From: Rathayibacter sp. SW19
GTDB taxonomy: Bacteria; Actinomycetota; Actinomycetes; Actinomycetales; Microbacteriaceae
NCBI RefSeq assembly: GCF_030866825.1
Contig: NZ_CP133020.1
Location: 558,001 to 622,000, forward strand
Direction of reading: 5' to 3'
Length of the DNA: 64,000 nt
In this document: positions 1 through 8,479 of the stretch, in pieces
Layout of the letters: each line of letters begins with the position of its first letter
How positions within the stretch are numbered: position 1 is the first letter of the stretch
Program-made: the position numbers and the translations under genes
Notes under the pieces: generated by a model
What the model saw: the letters and a program-made list of their open reading frames with translations, nothing else
Database searches by the model: none
What the model was told of the DNA's origin: nothing

Positions 1-347
1 TCCTGCCCCTTGTTGTCGTCAGCGGCCTTGATTTCGTCGGCGCTCGACCCGTTGGGGTTTGCCGAATTGACGGTCAGTCCGTACTTCGATTTGAAGGCGG
101 CGATGATCTTTCCGTAGTTTGCCCAGGAGTCCGGCAGGGCGATCACGTTGAGCGTGCCCTCCTTCTTCGCTGCGGCCACCAGTTGGGCCATGCCGCCGAA
201 ATCGGCTGCACTGGTCGCGGTTGCAGGGTTGACAGCCGGGCCGCTGGTGGTGCTGGAGCTACCGGAACCTGAACCGCATGCGCTCAACACCAACGCGGCG
301 GCCGTGGCCACAGACAGGACCGCGATGGCCCTTCGAGTTTTGAACAT
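1..347 (-). CDS. ABC transporter substrate-binding lipoprotein (N-terminal part, cut by window edge)
   Basis: The gene runs off the left edge; 115 codons are visible. The start begins MFKTRRAIAVLS with a hydrophobic stretch and a lipobox ending LVLSACGSGS, so Cys near residue 25 should be lipidated after export. A Ser/Thr/Gly linker follows, then AAKKEGTLNVIALPDSWANY and AAFKSKYGL, the opening of periplasmic binding proteins of the Fe3+/spermidine/putrescine type. A GGAGGA ribosome site lies just upstream of the ATG. Family knowledge says it captures a solute outside the membrane for an ABC importer; the substrate cannot be told from this part. Confidence 0.8.
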   Translation of the reverse strand, partial: MFKTRRAIAVLSVATAAALVLSACGSGSGSSSTTSGPAVNPATATSAADFGGMAQLVAAAKKEGTLNVIALPDSWANYGKIIAAFKSKYGLTVNSANPNGSSADEIKAADDNKGQ

Positions 348-461
348 TGTTCCTCCGTGGGCCAACGTCGGGGCCGTCCGCGCTGTTACGGACTGTTGGA
401 TGCCATTCTGCTGGCTACCTGCGGTCATGCTAGCGCAGGGGTCGCCTTAAGTGGAGGTGAC

Positions 462-608
462 GTGCACGTTAACGCGCGCATCTTGATCGGCTACGCTCAA
501 GCCGTGTTCCAGTTTTTCATCGTGCTTCCGCTGATTTTGATCGGCGGCGGGTTCGCGCTCGGCGCGTGGTGGATGTATCGGCGCATGACGCGATCGAAGA
601 ACCGTTAG
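462..608 (+). CDS. Small single-span membrane protein, 48 aa
   Basis: The GTG start at 462 is chosen because GGAGGTGA lies directly before it. The peptide has a short polar N-terminus, one strongly hydrophobic helix (about residues 12-36, AVFQFFIVLPLILIGGGFAL) and a basic tail ending RRMTRSKNR, which predicts the C-terminus inside the cell. It sits between a divergent binding-protein gene and another membrane-protein gene. No family is recognised. Strong ribosome site and clear topology argue that it is real. Confidence 0.6.
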   Translation: MHVNARILIGYAQAVFQFFIVLPLILIGGGFALGAWWMYRRMTRSKNR

Positions 609-674
609 TTTTTGTGCGCCAGGCGTATGGACTGCGTAAACATTGCGCCAGAGTCAAGCGGCGCGGCGCATCCT

Positions 675-1199
675 ATGTTCATGCGTTCGTTGTTCAGAAG
701 GCTGACTGAGGGGCGTCAGCTCTGGGGTGTCGTTGATCGTTCGCCGGCCTCTCGCGGTCTGTGGTGCGAGGTGCGGTTGACCGTGTATCCGCCGGGCACC
801 ACCAGCGCGCAGCGCAGACTGTTTCATGCCGTGCATGAGTGGCCGATCGTCGGTGTCATCGTGGGCATGATGCTCATGGTCGCGCTCGGCCCGACTGTGC
901 CTGCAGGGGTCGAACTCGGTGCAGGCGGCGCACTGTATGCGGCGGGCTTCGCGGCCGGCGCTGTGCTCATTCGCCCATTCGCAGAGCGGATGCGCCGCCT
1001 CGCGGCCGTCGTCACCCTCGCGGCCGGCGATTGGCGCGCGGCGGGCGACGTTGAGTTGATCGAGGCCACTCTGGAGCGCTTCGCCGCACTCGACGACAGA
1101 CGTCGGGCCGGTTTGGTCAGCCCGGCCCGCTACGAAGCGGAGTGGGGTGCGATCTACGATTCGCTGCCTGCCCCGCTTTCCCCTGTTGCCGGCGTTTGA
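675..1199 (+). CDS. Uncharacterised two-span membrane protein (DUF6611-like)
   Basis: About 174 aa from ATG 675; an upstream in-frame start at 612 is possible but adds residues that look non-coding. After a polar N-terminal region there are two adjacent hydrophobic segments (VGVIVGMMLMVALGP and ALYAAGFAAGAVLI), then an Arg-rich cytoplasmic tail. It resembles small actinobacterial integral membrane proteins of the DUF6611 type, a tentative assignment. Its last 46 bp overlap the 3' end of the convergent PRC/MgtE-N/CBS gene, and its stop codon is inside an 18-bp tandem duplication. Confidence 0.55.
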   Translation: MFMRSLFRRLTEGRQLWGVVDRSPASRGLWCEVRLTVYPPGTTSAQRRLFHAVHEWPIVGVIVGMMLMVALGPTVPAGVELGAGGALYAAGFAAGAVLIRPFAERMRRLAAVVTLAAGDWRAAGDVELIEATLERFAALDDRRRAGLVSPARYEAEWGAIYDSLPAPLSPVAGV

Positions 1200-2512
1200 T
1201 CTGTTGCCGGCGTCTGATCGAGGCCGGCTTCGAGATGACCGGCCGGGTGCGGTCGCCGCTCGCGGCGACGCCAGTCATCCGGAATCGCGGCCTCTAACGC
1301 GTCGTCGACGGTGATCACCCCGAGGATGCGGCCGTCATCGTCAAGCACGGGCAGCGTGAACAGGTTGAAATCAGCCATCTGCGTCGTGACATCGATCACG
1401 TCGTCCGCTGCGCTGGCGTGCACCGGGTTCGGGGCCGTCACTTCGCGCAGCGGCGCGAGCCTGTCAGCTTGCAAGGCACTGACGACTCCGAGTGCGCCGC
1501 GCAGGCGGCCCCGGTCATCGACGCTGAAGATGGTCGTCAGCGCCTCCGGCTGTTGAGCGGACGCATTCGCCACGCGCTCGAGCGCCGCCCCGACGGTGCT
1601 GGATTCGTCGACAGCCACAAAGTCCAGCCCCATGAGCCCGCCTGCAGTCGCGTCCTGATAGCGCATCAGCCGCAGCACAGCTGAATGCTGCGGCTCATCG
1701 AGCATCTCCAACACCCGCTGACGCAGCTCTTGGGGGAGATCGCCGATGGCATCGGCGGCATCATCGGCACGCATAAGGGAGACGATGCGCACGATGTCGT
1801 CGACATTGCGTGACTTGAGGAGTTGGGTCTGGCGGTCGTCTTCCAATTCTTCGAAGACATCCGCTTCCAATTCCGGATCCTGCTGCAGATGATCGAGGAG
1901 ATCGTCGCGTTCCTCGGGGGAGCCCTCTTCGATCAGGTCGGCGATCTGGGCAGGCCGCAGCGTGCGAAGGCGGCCGAACCCGGAACGCACCCGGCCAGAC
2001 GCTTCGTGGCCGATCAGCGGCTCGAACGAACCCCAGTCGCGAACGTCGCGCCTGGTCGGGTCGGCGCGGCGGATGCGACCTGCCCGGTGCACATCGAAGC
2101 CGGTCGCCAGCCATCCGGTCGCGCTCGGGCGGAGCACGACGTCGTACGCATGCACGAGAGATGCGCGGTCGACATCGATCAACCGGTGCCCCAAAGCGTC
2201 TTGCTTCAGCAGCACCTCTCCACTGCGGCGCTCGAACAGGCGCAGGTCGAGCCGCGCGGTTCGCAATTCGATCCTGTCTGCATCGATCTCGATGACGTCG
2301 GCCATGGAGACGAAGACCGTGTTCGAGCCGACGCGCACGACAAGGCCGGTCAGAGTGGGGTAACCGCTGGGTTGCAGCCGAACGATGACGTCGGCGAGGC
2401 GGCCGATGCCTTGCCCATGGGCGTCGATCACCGCATGCTTCAGCAGCGTTGACAGGTAGATGATGCGAGTCGCGCCCGTGCCGGCGGGCGTTCCGGGGGA
2501 GGTAGTGGTCAT
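1154..2512 (-). CDS. PRC-barrel / MgtE N-terminal / CBS-pair protein
   Basis: 452 aa. The start at 2512 is chosen because AAGGAG lies before it; an ATG further upstream lacks this. The N-terminal third (KHAVIDAHGQGIGRLADVIVRL and following) is PRC-barrel-like. The middle (about 200-320: LRPAQIADLIEE, ADVFEELEDDRQTQLL, MRADDAADAIGDLP) matches the helical MgtE N-domain, and a CBS pair follows (ATAGGLMGLDFVAVDES, HASAADDVIDVTTQMADFN). There is no MgtE membrane domain, so it is probably a soluble regulatory partner. It lies 76 bp downstream of the Nramp gene on the same strand, a pairing common in actinobacteria. The Asp/Thr/Pro tail contains a DQTPAT duplication. Confidence 0.85.
   Translation of the reverse strand: MTTTSPGTPAGTGATRIIYLSTLLKHAVIDAHGQGIGRLADVIVRLQPSGYPTLTGLVVRVGSNTVFVSMADVIEIDADRIELRTARLDLRLFERRSGEVLLKQDALGHRLIDVDRASLVHAYDVVLRPSATGWLATGFDVHRAGRIRRADPTRRDVRDWGSFEPLIGHEASGRVRSGFGRLRTLRPAQIADLIEEGSPEERDDLLDHLQQDPELEADVFEELEDDRQTQLLKSRNVDDIVRIVSLMRADDAADAIGDLPQELRQRVLEMLDEPQHSAVLRLMRYQDATAGGLMGLDFVAVDESSTVGAALERVANASAQQPEALTTIFSVDDRGRLRGALGVVSALQADRLAPLREVTAPNPVHASAADDVIDVTTQMADFNLFTLPVLDDDGRILGVITVDDALEAAIPDDWRRRERRPHPAGHLEAGLDQTPATDQTPATGESGAGSES
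1183..1218. repeat. 18-bp tandem duplication containing a stop codon
   Basis: ctgttgccggcgtttgat is followed at once by ctgttgccggcgtctgat (17 of 18 identical). The first copy holds the TGA (1197-1199) of the rightward gene; the second puts another TGA in the same frame. On the other strand the duplication codes the two DQTPAT repeats near the end of the leftward protein, so one duplication shaped both convergent 3' ends. Confidence 0.85.
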
Positions 2513-2588
2513 GATGGCTCCTTGCTGAGTCGTCGTCAGAAGCTGATTCAATTGTCGTGCTGCGCGCGGTCAGCTGCTCTGTGCAAGG

Positions 2589-4229
2589 TCAGTGGCCCAG
2601 TGCGAGCTGCACGATTCGCACAATCACGAGCACCATCGCGAGCAGCAGGTACGCGCGCAGCACGCTCAGGCCGAGACGGCGCCCGGTCGACAGTTTCGGT
2701 GCTGCGAGCAACGCGAGGGGCGGCATCCGCCAGTTCTCCCGCTGACTGCGGTCGATCGGCTCACGCGCGGTCGGATGCCGCACCCGATAGACGGCGAAGG
2801 CGACGCCGGTCAGGATCGCGACGAGCGCTCCGCCGAGGAGGATTTGCAGGATCGTCGCACCGGTGATGCTCGGGAAGAGCACGCTGCCGGTCAACACGAT
2901 CGACAGCAGCACGAGCACGGCGATCACAGCGGACGTGAACAGGTTTAGCGCGCGGCCATTGACCCAGGGGCCGAGTACCGCCCGGTCATTGCACAGCAGC
3001 AACAGGAATACGGTCGCAGACGGCAGCAGCACCCCCGCGAGCACCTGCACCCCGACGGTCAGCAATCCCAGCGGGCTGCCGGGGATCAGCACGATTACTG
3101 CCGAGAGCACAAGCAGCCCGGCGAACATCGCGTAAAAGCCTTTTGCTTCGGAGATCTTGCGGTGCAGCGAGTGCTTCAGGCCGAGCACGTCACCGATGGC
3201 GTAGGAGGTGGACAGTCCCACTGCCGCAGCTCCGATGATCGACGCGTCGATCAACGCAAGCGCGAACAGGATGCCGGCGGCCTGGCTGACATACGTGCCC
3301 AATCCTGCGGCGACGCCTCCTGCGTCGGTGAAGTTTCCGAACTCCGGATGTCCGGCGAACGTCGCCGCCGTCAGCGCCATCAGCGCCCCACCACCGATCA
3401 CCACCAACACTATGCCGATCCAGAGATCGACCTTCTCGTAACCCATGAACCGCGGGGTGATCCGCTTGTCGATCACGTAGGACTGCTGGAAGAACAGTTG
3501 CCACGGTGCCACGGTCGTGCCGACGATTCCGATGATCAGCAGCATCACGGTGGACAGTTCGGCGCCTGCCGGCATCCCGGGGATCACGAAGTCGCGTACG
3601 ATCTGGCCGATCGGCGGGTGCACCATGATCACGACCGGAATCAGCAGCAGCGACCCGGCCACCAGCACGAGGCACAGTCGCTCGAACCGGCGGAACGACC
3701 CGGTGCTCACCGCGCCGATCACGATCGCGGCGGCGACGATGATCCCGGGCAGCTGGGGGATGCCGAGATAACTCAGGCCGATGCTGATGCCGATGAATTC
3801 CGTGACAATCGTCAGCGCGTTCAGGATGAACAGGTCGATCACGCTGAATGCGCCCCAGAACTTGCCGAAACGTTCCAGGATCAGGCGGGCGTGGCCGACG
3901 CCCGCTACCGCGCCAAGCCGCAGCACCATCTCCTGGTTGACGTACAGCACCGGAACGAGCAGCAGTAGCGTCCACAGCAGGGTCGTTCCGTAGTTCTGGC
4001 CAGCCTGCGTGTAGGTGCCGAACGCGCCCGCGTCATTGTCGCCGACCATCACGATCAGGCCGGGCCCGACAATGGCCACCAGGGTGCGCAGTTTGGCCGA
4101 AAGTTTTGTGCGAGGTGCCGTGTCGCCGACTCGGATGGTGCCGAGGGCGCCCTCGATGTTGCCCAGGTGTGCGGAGTCCAGCACGGCTGACGGGCGGGGA
4201 ATGGGCTGAGTGTTTGTGTTCAGGGTCAT
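2589..4229 (-). CDS. Nramp-family divalent metal transporter
   Basis: 546 aa membrane protein with about eleven hydrophobic segments. The hallmark GPGLIVMVGDNDAGAFGTYTQAG is the Nramp TM1 metal site in a variant form (canonical DPGN), so the ion may not be the usual Mn2+. FNALTIVTEF-type TM3 residues and the later IVGTTVAPWQLFFQQSYV region fit TM6. The start at 4229 follows GGGGAGGAA; the upstream extension is rejected as untranslated leader. The gene is first in an operon with the PRC/MgtE-N/CBS protein. A promoter overlapped by a perfect palindrome and a possible leader ORF lie upstream. Confidence 0.9.
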   Translation of the reverse strand: MTLNTNTQPIPRPSAVLDSAHLGNIEGALGTIRVGDTAPRTKLSAKLRTLVAIVGPGLIVMVGDNDAGAFGTYTQAGQNYGTTLLWTLLLLVPVLYVNQEMVLRLGAVAGVGHARLILERFGKFWGAFSVIDLFILNALTIVTEFIGISIGLSYLGIPQLPGIIVAAAIVIGAVSTGSFRRFERLCLVLVAGSLLLIPVVIMVHPPIGQIVRDFVIPGMPAGAELSTVMLLIIGIVGTTVAPWQLFFQQSYVIDKRITPRFMGYEKVDLWIGIVLVVIGGGALMALTAATFAGHPEFGNFTDAGGVAAGLGTYVSQAAGILFALALIDASIIGAAAVGLSTSYAIGDVLGLKHSLHRKISEAKGFYAMFAGLLVLSAVIVLIPGSPLGLLTVGVQVLAGVLLPSATVFLLLLCNDRAVLGPWVNGRALNLFTSAVIAVLVLLSIVLTGSVLFPSITGATILQILLGGALVAILTGVAFAVYRVRHPTAREPIDRSQRENWRMPPLALLAAPKLSTGRRLGLSVLRAYLLLAMVLVIVRIVQLALGH

Positions 4230-4391
4230 GGCAGACCGCTTCCTCCCCGCCCAGGCAGCGGGGATCGAAGTTCGACAAAGGGTCGTGCGCATCCGATCGG
4301 ATACGTCGGGTCGTGCGCATCGGCGACCGCCCGCGGACGCGGGCGCGCCGAACGGCACCGCCGAGGGCATCCGCAGCCAGCGGGGGGAGTG

Positions 4392-4454
4392 TTACCGGAG
4401 GCGGGTGAGTGAGGTCGGGGTGCGTAAGGGAGGTTTATGGCCGTCGTCGTCCAT
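4392..4454 (-). CDS. Candidate 20-codon leader ORF upstream of the Nramp gene
   Basis: The reading frame starts MDDDGHKPPLRTP and is basic after its acidic start. Its ATG at 4454 follows a strong GGGAGGG at good spacing, unusual for a chance ORF. It lies in the long leader between the predicted promoter (about 4540) and the Nramp start (4229). The Asp-Asp-Asp-Gly-His start could bind metal. A regulatory uORF is inference; no riboswitch class was recognised in this leader. Confidence 0.4.
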   Translation of the reverse strand: MDDDGHKPPLRTPTSLTRLR

Positions 4455-4539
4455 GAGAGCCCTCCCTTCCCTGTGGCGCGTGCGTTGATGGGGCCGGACC
4501 GAGATGGCCAGGCGCTGCTTGGAGCAGTGTGCCGAATTC

Positions 4540-4575
4540 AATATAAGCACGCTTGCGCAATTACGCAAGCGTCAA
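4540..4575 (-). promoter_or_regulatory. Nramp operon promoter overlapped by a palindromic operator
   Basis: Read leftward: -35 TTGCGT (4568-4563), 17-bp spacer, -10 TATATT (4545-4540). A perfect inverted repeat, acgcttgcg-N6-cgcaagcgt (4549-4572), covers the -35 and most of the spacer, the position expected of a repressor site. A DtxR/MntR-type metal regulator is a reasonable guess from the target gene, but the motif was not matched to a known regulator. Confidence 0.65.
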
Positions 4576-4611
4576 TTCTGCTCGTGAGAGAGTTCGGCCG
4601 GGCGCGTTCGA

Positions 4612-6021
4612 CTACGGGCGCTTGAACAAGCCGTCGATTGCCGGAATCGCCTCGCGATACCCGGCGAGTAACTGCTTGCCGACGGTAACGGAATCGACGA
4701 GCGGATGCAGCGAGAACGCCTTCAGCGCCTCGCTCGCATTCCCGGTGGTCGCCGCTGCAATCGCGTGCCGTTCGACCGCCTTCACCCGCTGCATCAGACC
4801 GAGCTGCCCGAGGTCGGGGGCGGGCGTGTTCAGCGGGTGCACGCCGTCCGCATCGACCAGGGTTGGAACCTCGACCACTGCATCATCGGGCAGGCCGGCG
4901 ATCGTGCCGGCGTTGCGCACGTTGAGGATCATCGTGGTCGGCTCGTTGCGACTGATCGCACGCATCACCGCCAGTGCTACGCCCGCATATCCCTGCTGCG
5001 CCGGATCGAGCTCGAGTTCGCGCTCGGCTTTCGGGTGGCCTTGCACGCCGCCCTTCGCCTCGGCCATGTAACTGGCGTCACGCTCTCTGACGGCTGCGCG
5101 CCAGAGCGCGACCGGGTCGTTCTGAGTGCCCGACAGTGGTGTGCCCAACAGCGGCGCAGCCGACAGTTCGCGGAAGAACGCCCCCTGAGTCTGCTCGAGG
5201 AAGTCGCCGCGGGTCAAGGGCGAGGCGAGCACGTTAGCGACGGCCTCCCGGTTGAAATAGTAGTAATACAGGTATTCGTTCGGGATCGCTCCGAGTGCAC
5301 GGATCCAATCGCGGCCGAAGACCTGCGACTCTTCCAACGTGCCGAGCAGGTTGTCGTCGGCGAGGAGGTTTGGCAGGAGGTCGCGCCCGTCGTACAGAAC
5401 GCGGCGCATCCAGCCGAGATGATTGAGTCCGATGTAGTCGAACTGCAGGTGCCCGGGGTCGATGTCGTCGCCAAACCTGGGCCCGAGGAGTGCGGCAAGC
5501 CGCCTACCCAGGCCTGACGGTGTGTCGCAGATGCCGAGCACCCGGTCGCCGAGCACGGCCTGCAGGGCCTCGGTGATGATGCCGGCCGGATTCGTGAAGT
5601 TGAGCAGGTAGGCATCCGGGGCGAGTTCTGCAATGAGTCGCGCGTAATCGAGCATCACCGGCACCGTGCGCAGCGCGTAGGCGATGCCACCCGGCCCCGT
5701 GGTCTCCTGCCCGAGCACTCCCAGGCTCAGCGCCACGTGCTCGTCGGCGCGACGGCCCGCCAGGCCGCCGACCCGGATCGCCGCGAAGACGAAATCGGCA
5801 CCGGCGATCGCGGTGCGCGCATCCGTCGTCGTGGTCAGCGTCGGGGCATCCGGAAACCCCCGCGCCTGCTCGCGCAGAACGCGGCTGATGCTTTCGAGCC
5901 TGGCGGCGTCGACGTCGAGCAACGCCACCTCGGTGATGCGCGGCGCGCCCGTGTCGCGCAGGAGCGCGTGGTAGACGATGGGCGTGCGAAACCCGCCTCC
6001 GCCGAGGATCGTCAACTTCAT
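4612..6021 (-). CDS. 6-phospho-beta-glucosidase, glycoside hydrolase family 4
   Basis: 469 aa. The N-terminal Rossmann motif LTILGGGGFRTPIVYHAL binds NAD. GH4 markers follow in order: ETTGPGGIAYALRTVP, LLNFTNPAGIITEAL, ICDTPSGLG (metal-ligand Cys) and FDYIGLNHLGWMRRV (metal-ligand His). GH4 enzymes use NAD+ and a divalent metal to cleave phosphorylated disaccharides by an oxidation-elimination route in the cytoplasm. The start is MKLTILGG at 6021, preceded by a weak AAAGG. No PTS gene is adjacent, so the source of phosphorylated sugar is not shown here. Confidence 0.9.
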   Translation of the reverse strand: MKLTILGGGGFRTPIVYHALLRDTGAPRITEVALLDVDAARLESISRVLREQARGFPDAPTLTTTTDARTAIAGADFVFAAIRVGGLAGRRADEHVALSLGVLGQETTGPGGIAYALRTVPVMLDYARLIAELAPDAYLLNFTNPAGIITEALQAVLGDRVLGICDTPSGLGRRLAALLGPRFGDDIDPGHLQFDYIGLNHLGWMRRVLYDGRDLLPNLLADDNLLGTLEESQVFGRDWIRALGAIPNEYLYYYYFNREAVANVLASPLTRGDFLEQTQGAFFRELSAAPLLGTPLSGTQNDPVALWRAAVRERDASYMAEAKGGVQGHPKAERELELDPAQQGYAGVALAVMRAISRNEPTTMILNVRNAGTIAGLPDDAVVEVPTLVDADGVHPLNTPAPDLGQLGLMQRVKAVERHAIAAATTGNASEALKAFSLHPLVDSVTVGKQLLAGYREAIPAIDGLFKRP

Positions 6022-6125
6022 GCGATTTTCGACCTTTCTGCCGATTCCGGGCCTGCCTTCACCCTGCACCGTCAGGGCCGCTGTGGCAAACGGCGCGCTT
6101 TCACGCGCGGCCCCGGATCGCCTCA

Positions 6126-6183
6126 TTCATAGTGCGCGAAGTGCTGGATTCCGCGATGATTCCGACGTTTCGCGCACTATGAA
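6126..6183. repeat. 58-bp palindromic intergenic element, copy 1
   Basis: Perfect 15-bp inverted repeat ttcatagtgcgcgaa (6126-6140) and its complement (6169-6183). A second copy of exactly the same length lies at 43389-43446 and shares gattccgac at the same internal offset. It lies between the divergent GH4 and flavin reductase genes. Confidence 0.85.
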
Positions 6184-6243
6184 CCGGGGTCGGCACTGGA
6201 TTCAGCCAGCGTGGCCGCACCGGCGGCTCGGTAGTGTGGCAGC

Positions 6244-6816
6244 ATGCAGTCGGACGCGCCGAAGTGGACCGAACACGTTCTTGCCCAGACGGGCGCGACG
6301 GCGGGTGCGAAGCAGGCCGATCAGGATGCGTACAAGCAGCTGAGCACCCTCGTCGCCAAGGGAACAGCGATCGTTTCCGCCGTGCATCGCGGTTGGGATA
6401 ACGCGGCCACCGTCACCGACTACCTGTCCATTTCTTACGATCCGCCGACCATGGTCGTCAGCCTCTACGGGCTTTCCCGAATGGCCGAGGCGCTCGAGGG
6501 TGCGGACCGGTGGGCTTTGAGCATCCTGTCGTCAGAACAGAGAGCCGTCGCCGACGTGCTCAGCGAGCCAGGCCGCCCGCTGGACAGCCTGCTGTCGCAG
6601 ATCCCGCATTTTCGACGAGCGGATGCCGCGCCGCCGCTCATCGCGGGCGCGCTCGGCTGGTTCGAGTTGCGCACGATTGCAATGCACGAGGTGGCCACGC
6701 ACATCCTGTTCGTCGGTGAAGTCGTGGCGATGGGCCGGACTGAGCCAACTGCGCAGGAATCGGCCGTGCGATCGCCGTTGGTGCGCTTTCAGTCCGGCTA
6801 TCTGCGCGCCGGATGA
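6244..6816 (+). CDS. Flavin reductase-like protein (split-barrel flavin-binding fold)
   Basis: 190 aa. The segment LSTLVAKGTAIVSAVHRGWDN, the strand PPTMVVSLYGLSRMAEALEGADRWALSILS and the later PPLIAGALGWFELRTI with a His-rich MHEVATHILFVGEVVAM end are typical of the flavin_reduct split barrel. Such proteins bind FMN and reduce it with NAD(P)H or act as flavin-dependent reductases; the partner is not visible. A TAGTGT box sits six bases before the ATG, so the mRNA is probably leaderless. Confidence 0.85.
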   Translation: MQSDAPKWTEHVLAQTGATAGAKQADQDAYKQLSTLVAKGTAIVSAVHRGWDNAATVTDYLSISYDPPTMVVSLYGLSRMAEALEGADRWALSILSSEQRAVADVLSEPGRPLDSLLSQIPHFRRADAAPPLIAGALGWFELRTIAMHEVATHILFVGEVVAMGRTEPTAQESAVRSPLVRFQSGYLRAG

Positions 6817-6838
6817 CCGCCCGCCCGGCGCAGGAGGG

Positions 6839-8326
6839 TCACCCGGTTCCCGTGAACGCTGTGACACCCGTGTCCGTGCCGATCAGCAGCAGGCCGAGTG
6901 CCGTACTCGGGCTGGCAAAGTTCGGGATCGAGGTGCTGGCGGATATCACCTGCATCTGGGCGCCCGTCGCCGTGTTGAACTCGGTGACGGTGCCGTCGGG
7001 GTACTGTGCTGCCCACAACTGCGAACCGATCAGGATCGGCGCACTGTTGGCTCCTTGCAAACGCGGACCGAGCGTATCGGTGGACAGATTCACGACCTGG
7101 ATGCCTCCGTCGCGACAGGGGACGAAGATGCGGTTGGTGACCGCATCGTAGGCGGGGCCGCCGTCGGGGTCGCTGCCGCAGACATCCGGAATCGAGGCGG
7201 CGCGCGTGAGGCTGGCACCGTTGAGCACGTAACCGATATCGGTCTTGCCGACGGAGAACACGGCACCACCGGGCAGGAGTACCGGGTTGCCGGTGCTCAG
7301 GTCTTCGTCGCCGCCCGCGACCGTGTCCTTGAACGCGGCCAGGGGAACGAGCGCCGGCGAGAGTTTCACCACGCTTTCGGTGTAGGACTTCTGGTCGGGG
7401 CCGCCCTCGGGCGGGTCGGGGTTGGCGTTGCCCGTGCTGACGTAGAGGTTGCCGTTCGCGTCGATCGCCGGTGCTCCTCCGGACTGCCAGATCGCGCCGC
7501 CTTCGCCGTCGGACGCCACCTCGAATGACACCAGCTGCGGCGGACCCGCGGCCTCGACGCCGACCAGCCAGCCGTGGTACTGACCGCAGTCACCGTAGTT
7601 GCCCCCGTAGCCGATGTAGACTCGCCCGTTCGCAAGCGCGAGCCCCGCGCGCTGCAGCAGATTGACCGCCGGCTCGCCGGCGGGCAGCGGAGGGTCGACG
7701 TTCTCGGAGAGCGTCACCGCGCCAGTCGTGACGCTCAACCCCTCCAACTGATGGTGCACGCCCCCGTTCGCGTCGGCGATCTCGCCAACGACGTACACTG
7801 TGCCGGTCGCGGGGTCGATCACCGGAGTGCTTGTGATACCCAGAGGATCGATGTTTCCGCATCCGGCGACCGACGCGACGTTCGTGAGCGGCGCGCCGAG
7901 TGAAGCTGACCAGGCAAGTTGCCCGTTCTGCGCATTCAAGGCGACGACGCGGTTGCTTTCTGTCGCCGCGATGACCAGGCCGTCAGCGACGACCGGTTGC
8001 CCGAACACGGCGCCGCCGAGGTCAGCCGTCCAGGCGACGCGGGCAGCTGCGAGCGATGCGCCGGCCGCCACAGCCCCCGTGCGCTCAGCGTTCGCGTGGT
8101 AGCCGAGCCATGTGTTAATCCCGGCTACGCCCGCAGGCGATGAGTCGGCGGAAGGCGACGGGCGATTCGCGCTCCGCGTCGCCGATGGAAATGTAGGCGG
8201 CACATTTGCACTCGGGTGTGTGCCTGTGCATCCGGTCAGGAGAAAGATCCCGATCGAGGCGACCAGCAGCGCGCGGTTAGGCCGACCCACCCGCGGCTGC
8301 CCGACTTGCGGATGCTCGCTGGCCAT
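6839..8326 (-). CDS. Secreted PQQ-like beta-propeller lipoprotein
   Basis: 495 aa. The N-terminus has a basic stretch, a hydrophobic helix and a lipobox FLLTGCTG (Cys near 33), so it should be a membrane-anchored lipoprotein. Repeated blade motifs follow (VWTADLGGAVFGQPVVADGL, VVALNAQNGQLAWSASLG, GTVYVVGEI, GNLYVSTGNANP), the PQQ-like WD-type propeller. The Trp-docking pattern is partial, and no enzyme context is present, so it may be a structural or binding protein rather than a quinoprotein dehydrogenase. Confidence 0.8.
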   Translation of the reverse strand: MASEHPQVGQPRVGRPNRALLVASIGIFLLTGCTGTHPSANVPPTFPSATRSANRPSPSADSSPAGVAGINTWLGYHANAERTGAVAAGASLAAARVAWTADLGGAVFGQPVVADGLVIAATESNRVVALNAQNGQLAWSASLGAPLTNVASVAGCGNIDPLGITSTPVIDPATGTVYVVGEIADANGGVHHQLEGLSVTTGAVTLSENVDPPLPAGEPAVNLLQRAGLALANGRVYIGYGGNYGDCGQYHGWLVGVEAAGPPQLVSFEVASDGEGGAIWQSGGAPAIDANGNLYVSTGNANPDPPEGGPDQKSYTESVVKLSPALVPLAAFKDTVAGGDEDLSTGNPVLLPGGAVFSVGKTDIGYVLNGASLTRAASIPDVCGSDPDGGPAYDAVTNRIFVPCRDGGIQVVNLSTDTLGPRLQGANSAPILIGSQLWAAQYPDGTVTEFNTATGAQMQVISASTSIPNFASPSTALGLLLIGTDTGVTAFTGTG

Positions 8327-8479
8327 TCACCATGACGACAGCGTATGCCTTGAACCGCGGGTTGGCACCCGTCGCTGCTTCCGCTGGCGTATCGAGACCC
8401 GGTGACCCGCCTCACTGTGCGTGTCGTGGGGAAACTCACGGAAATGTGCGCGAAAGTGACCTCTGTGGGAACCAGCGTC

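Noticed and set aside
4230..4540. Known Mn2+ or Mg2+ riboswitch in the Nramp leader
   Set aside because: No M-box or yybP-ykoY conserved sequence could be recognised by eye; a covariance search would be decisive.
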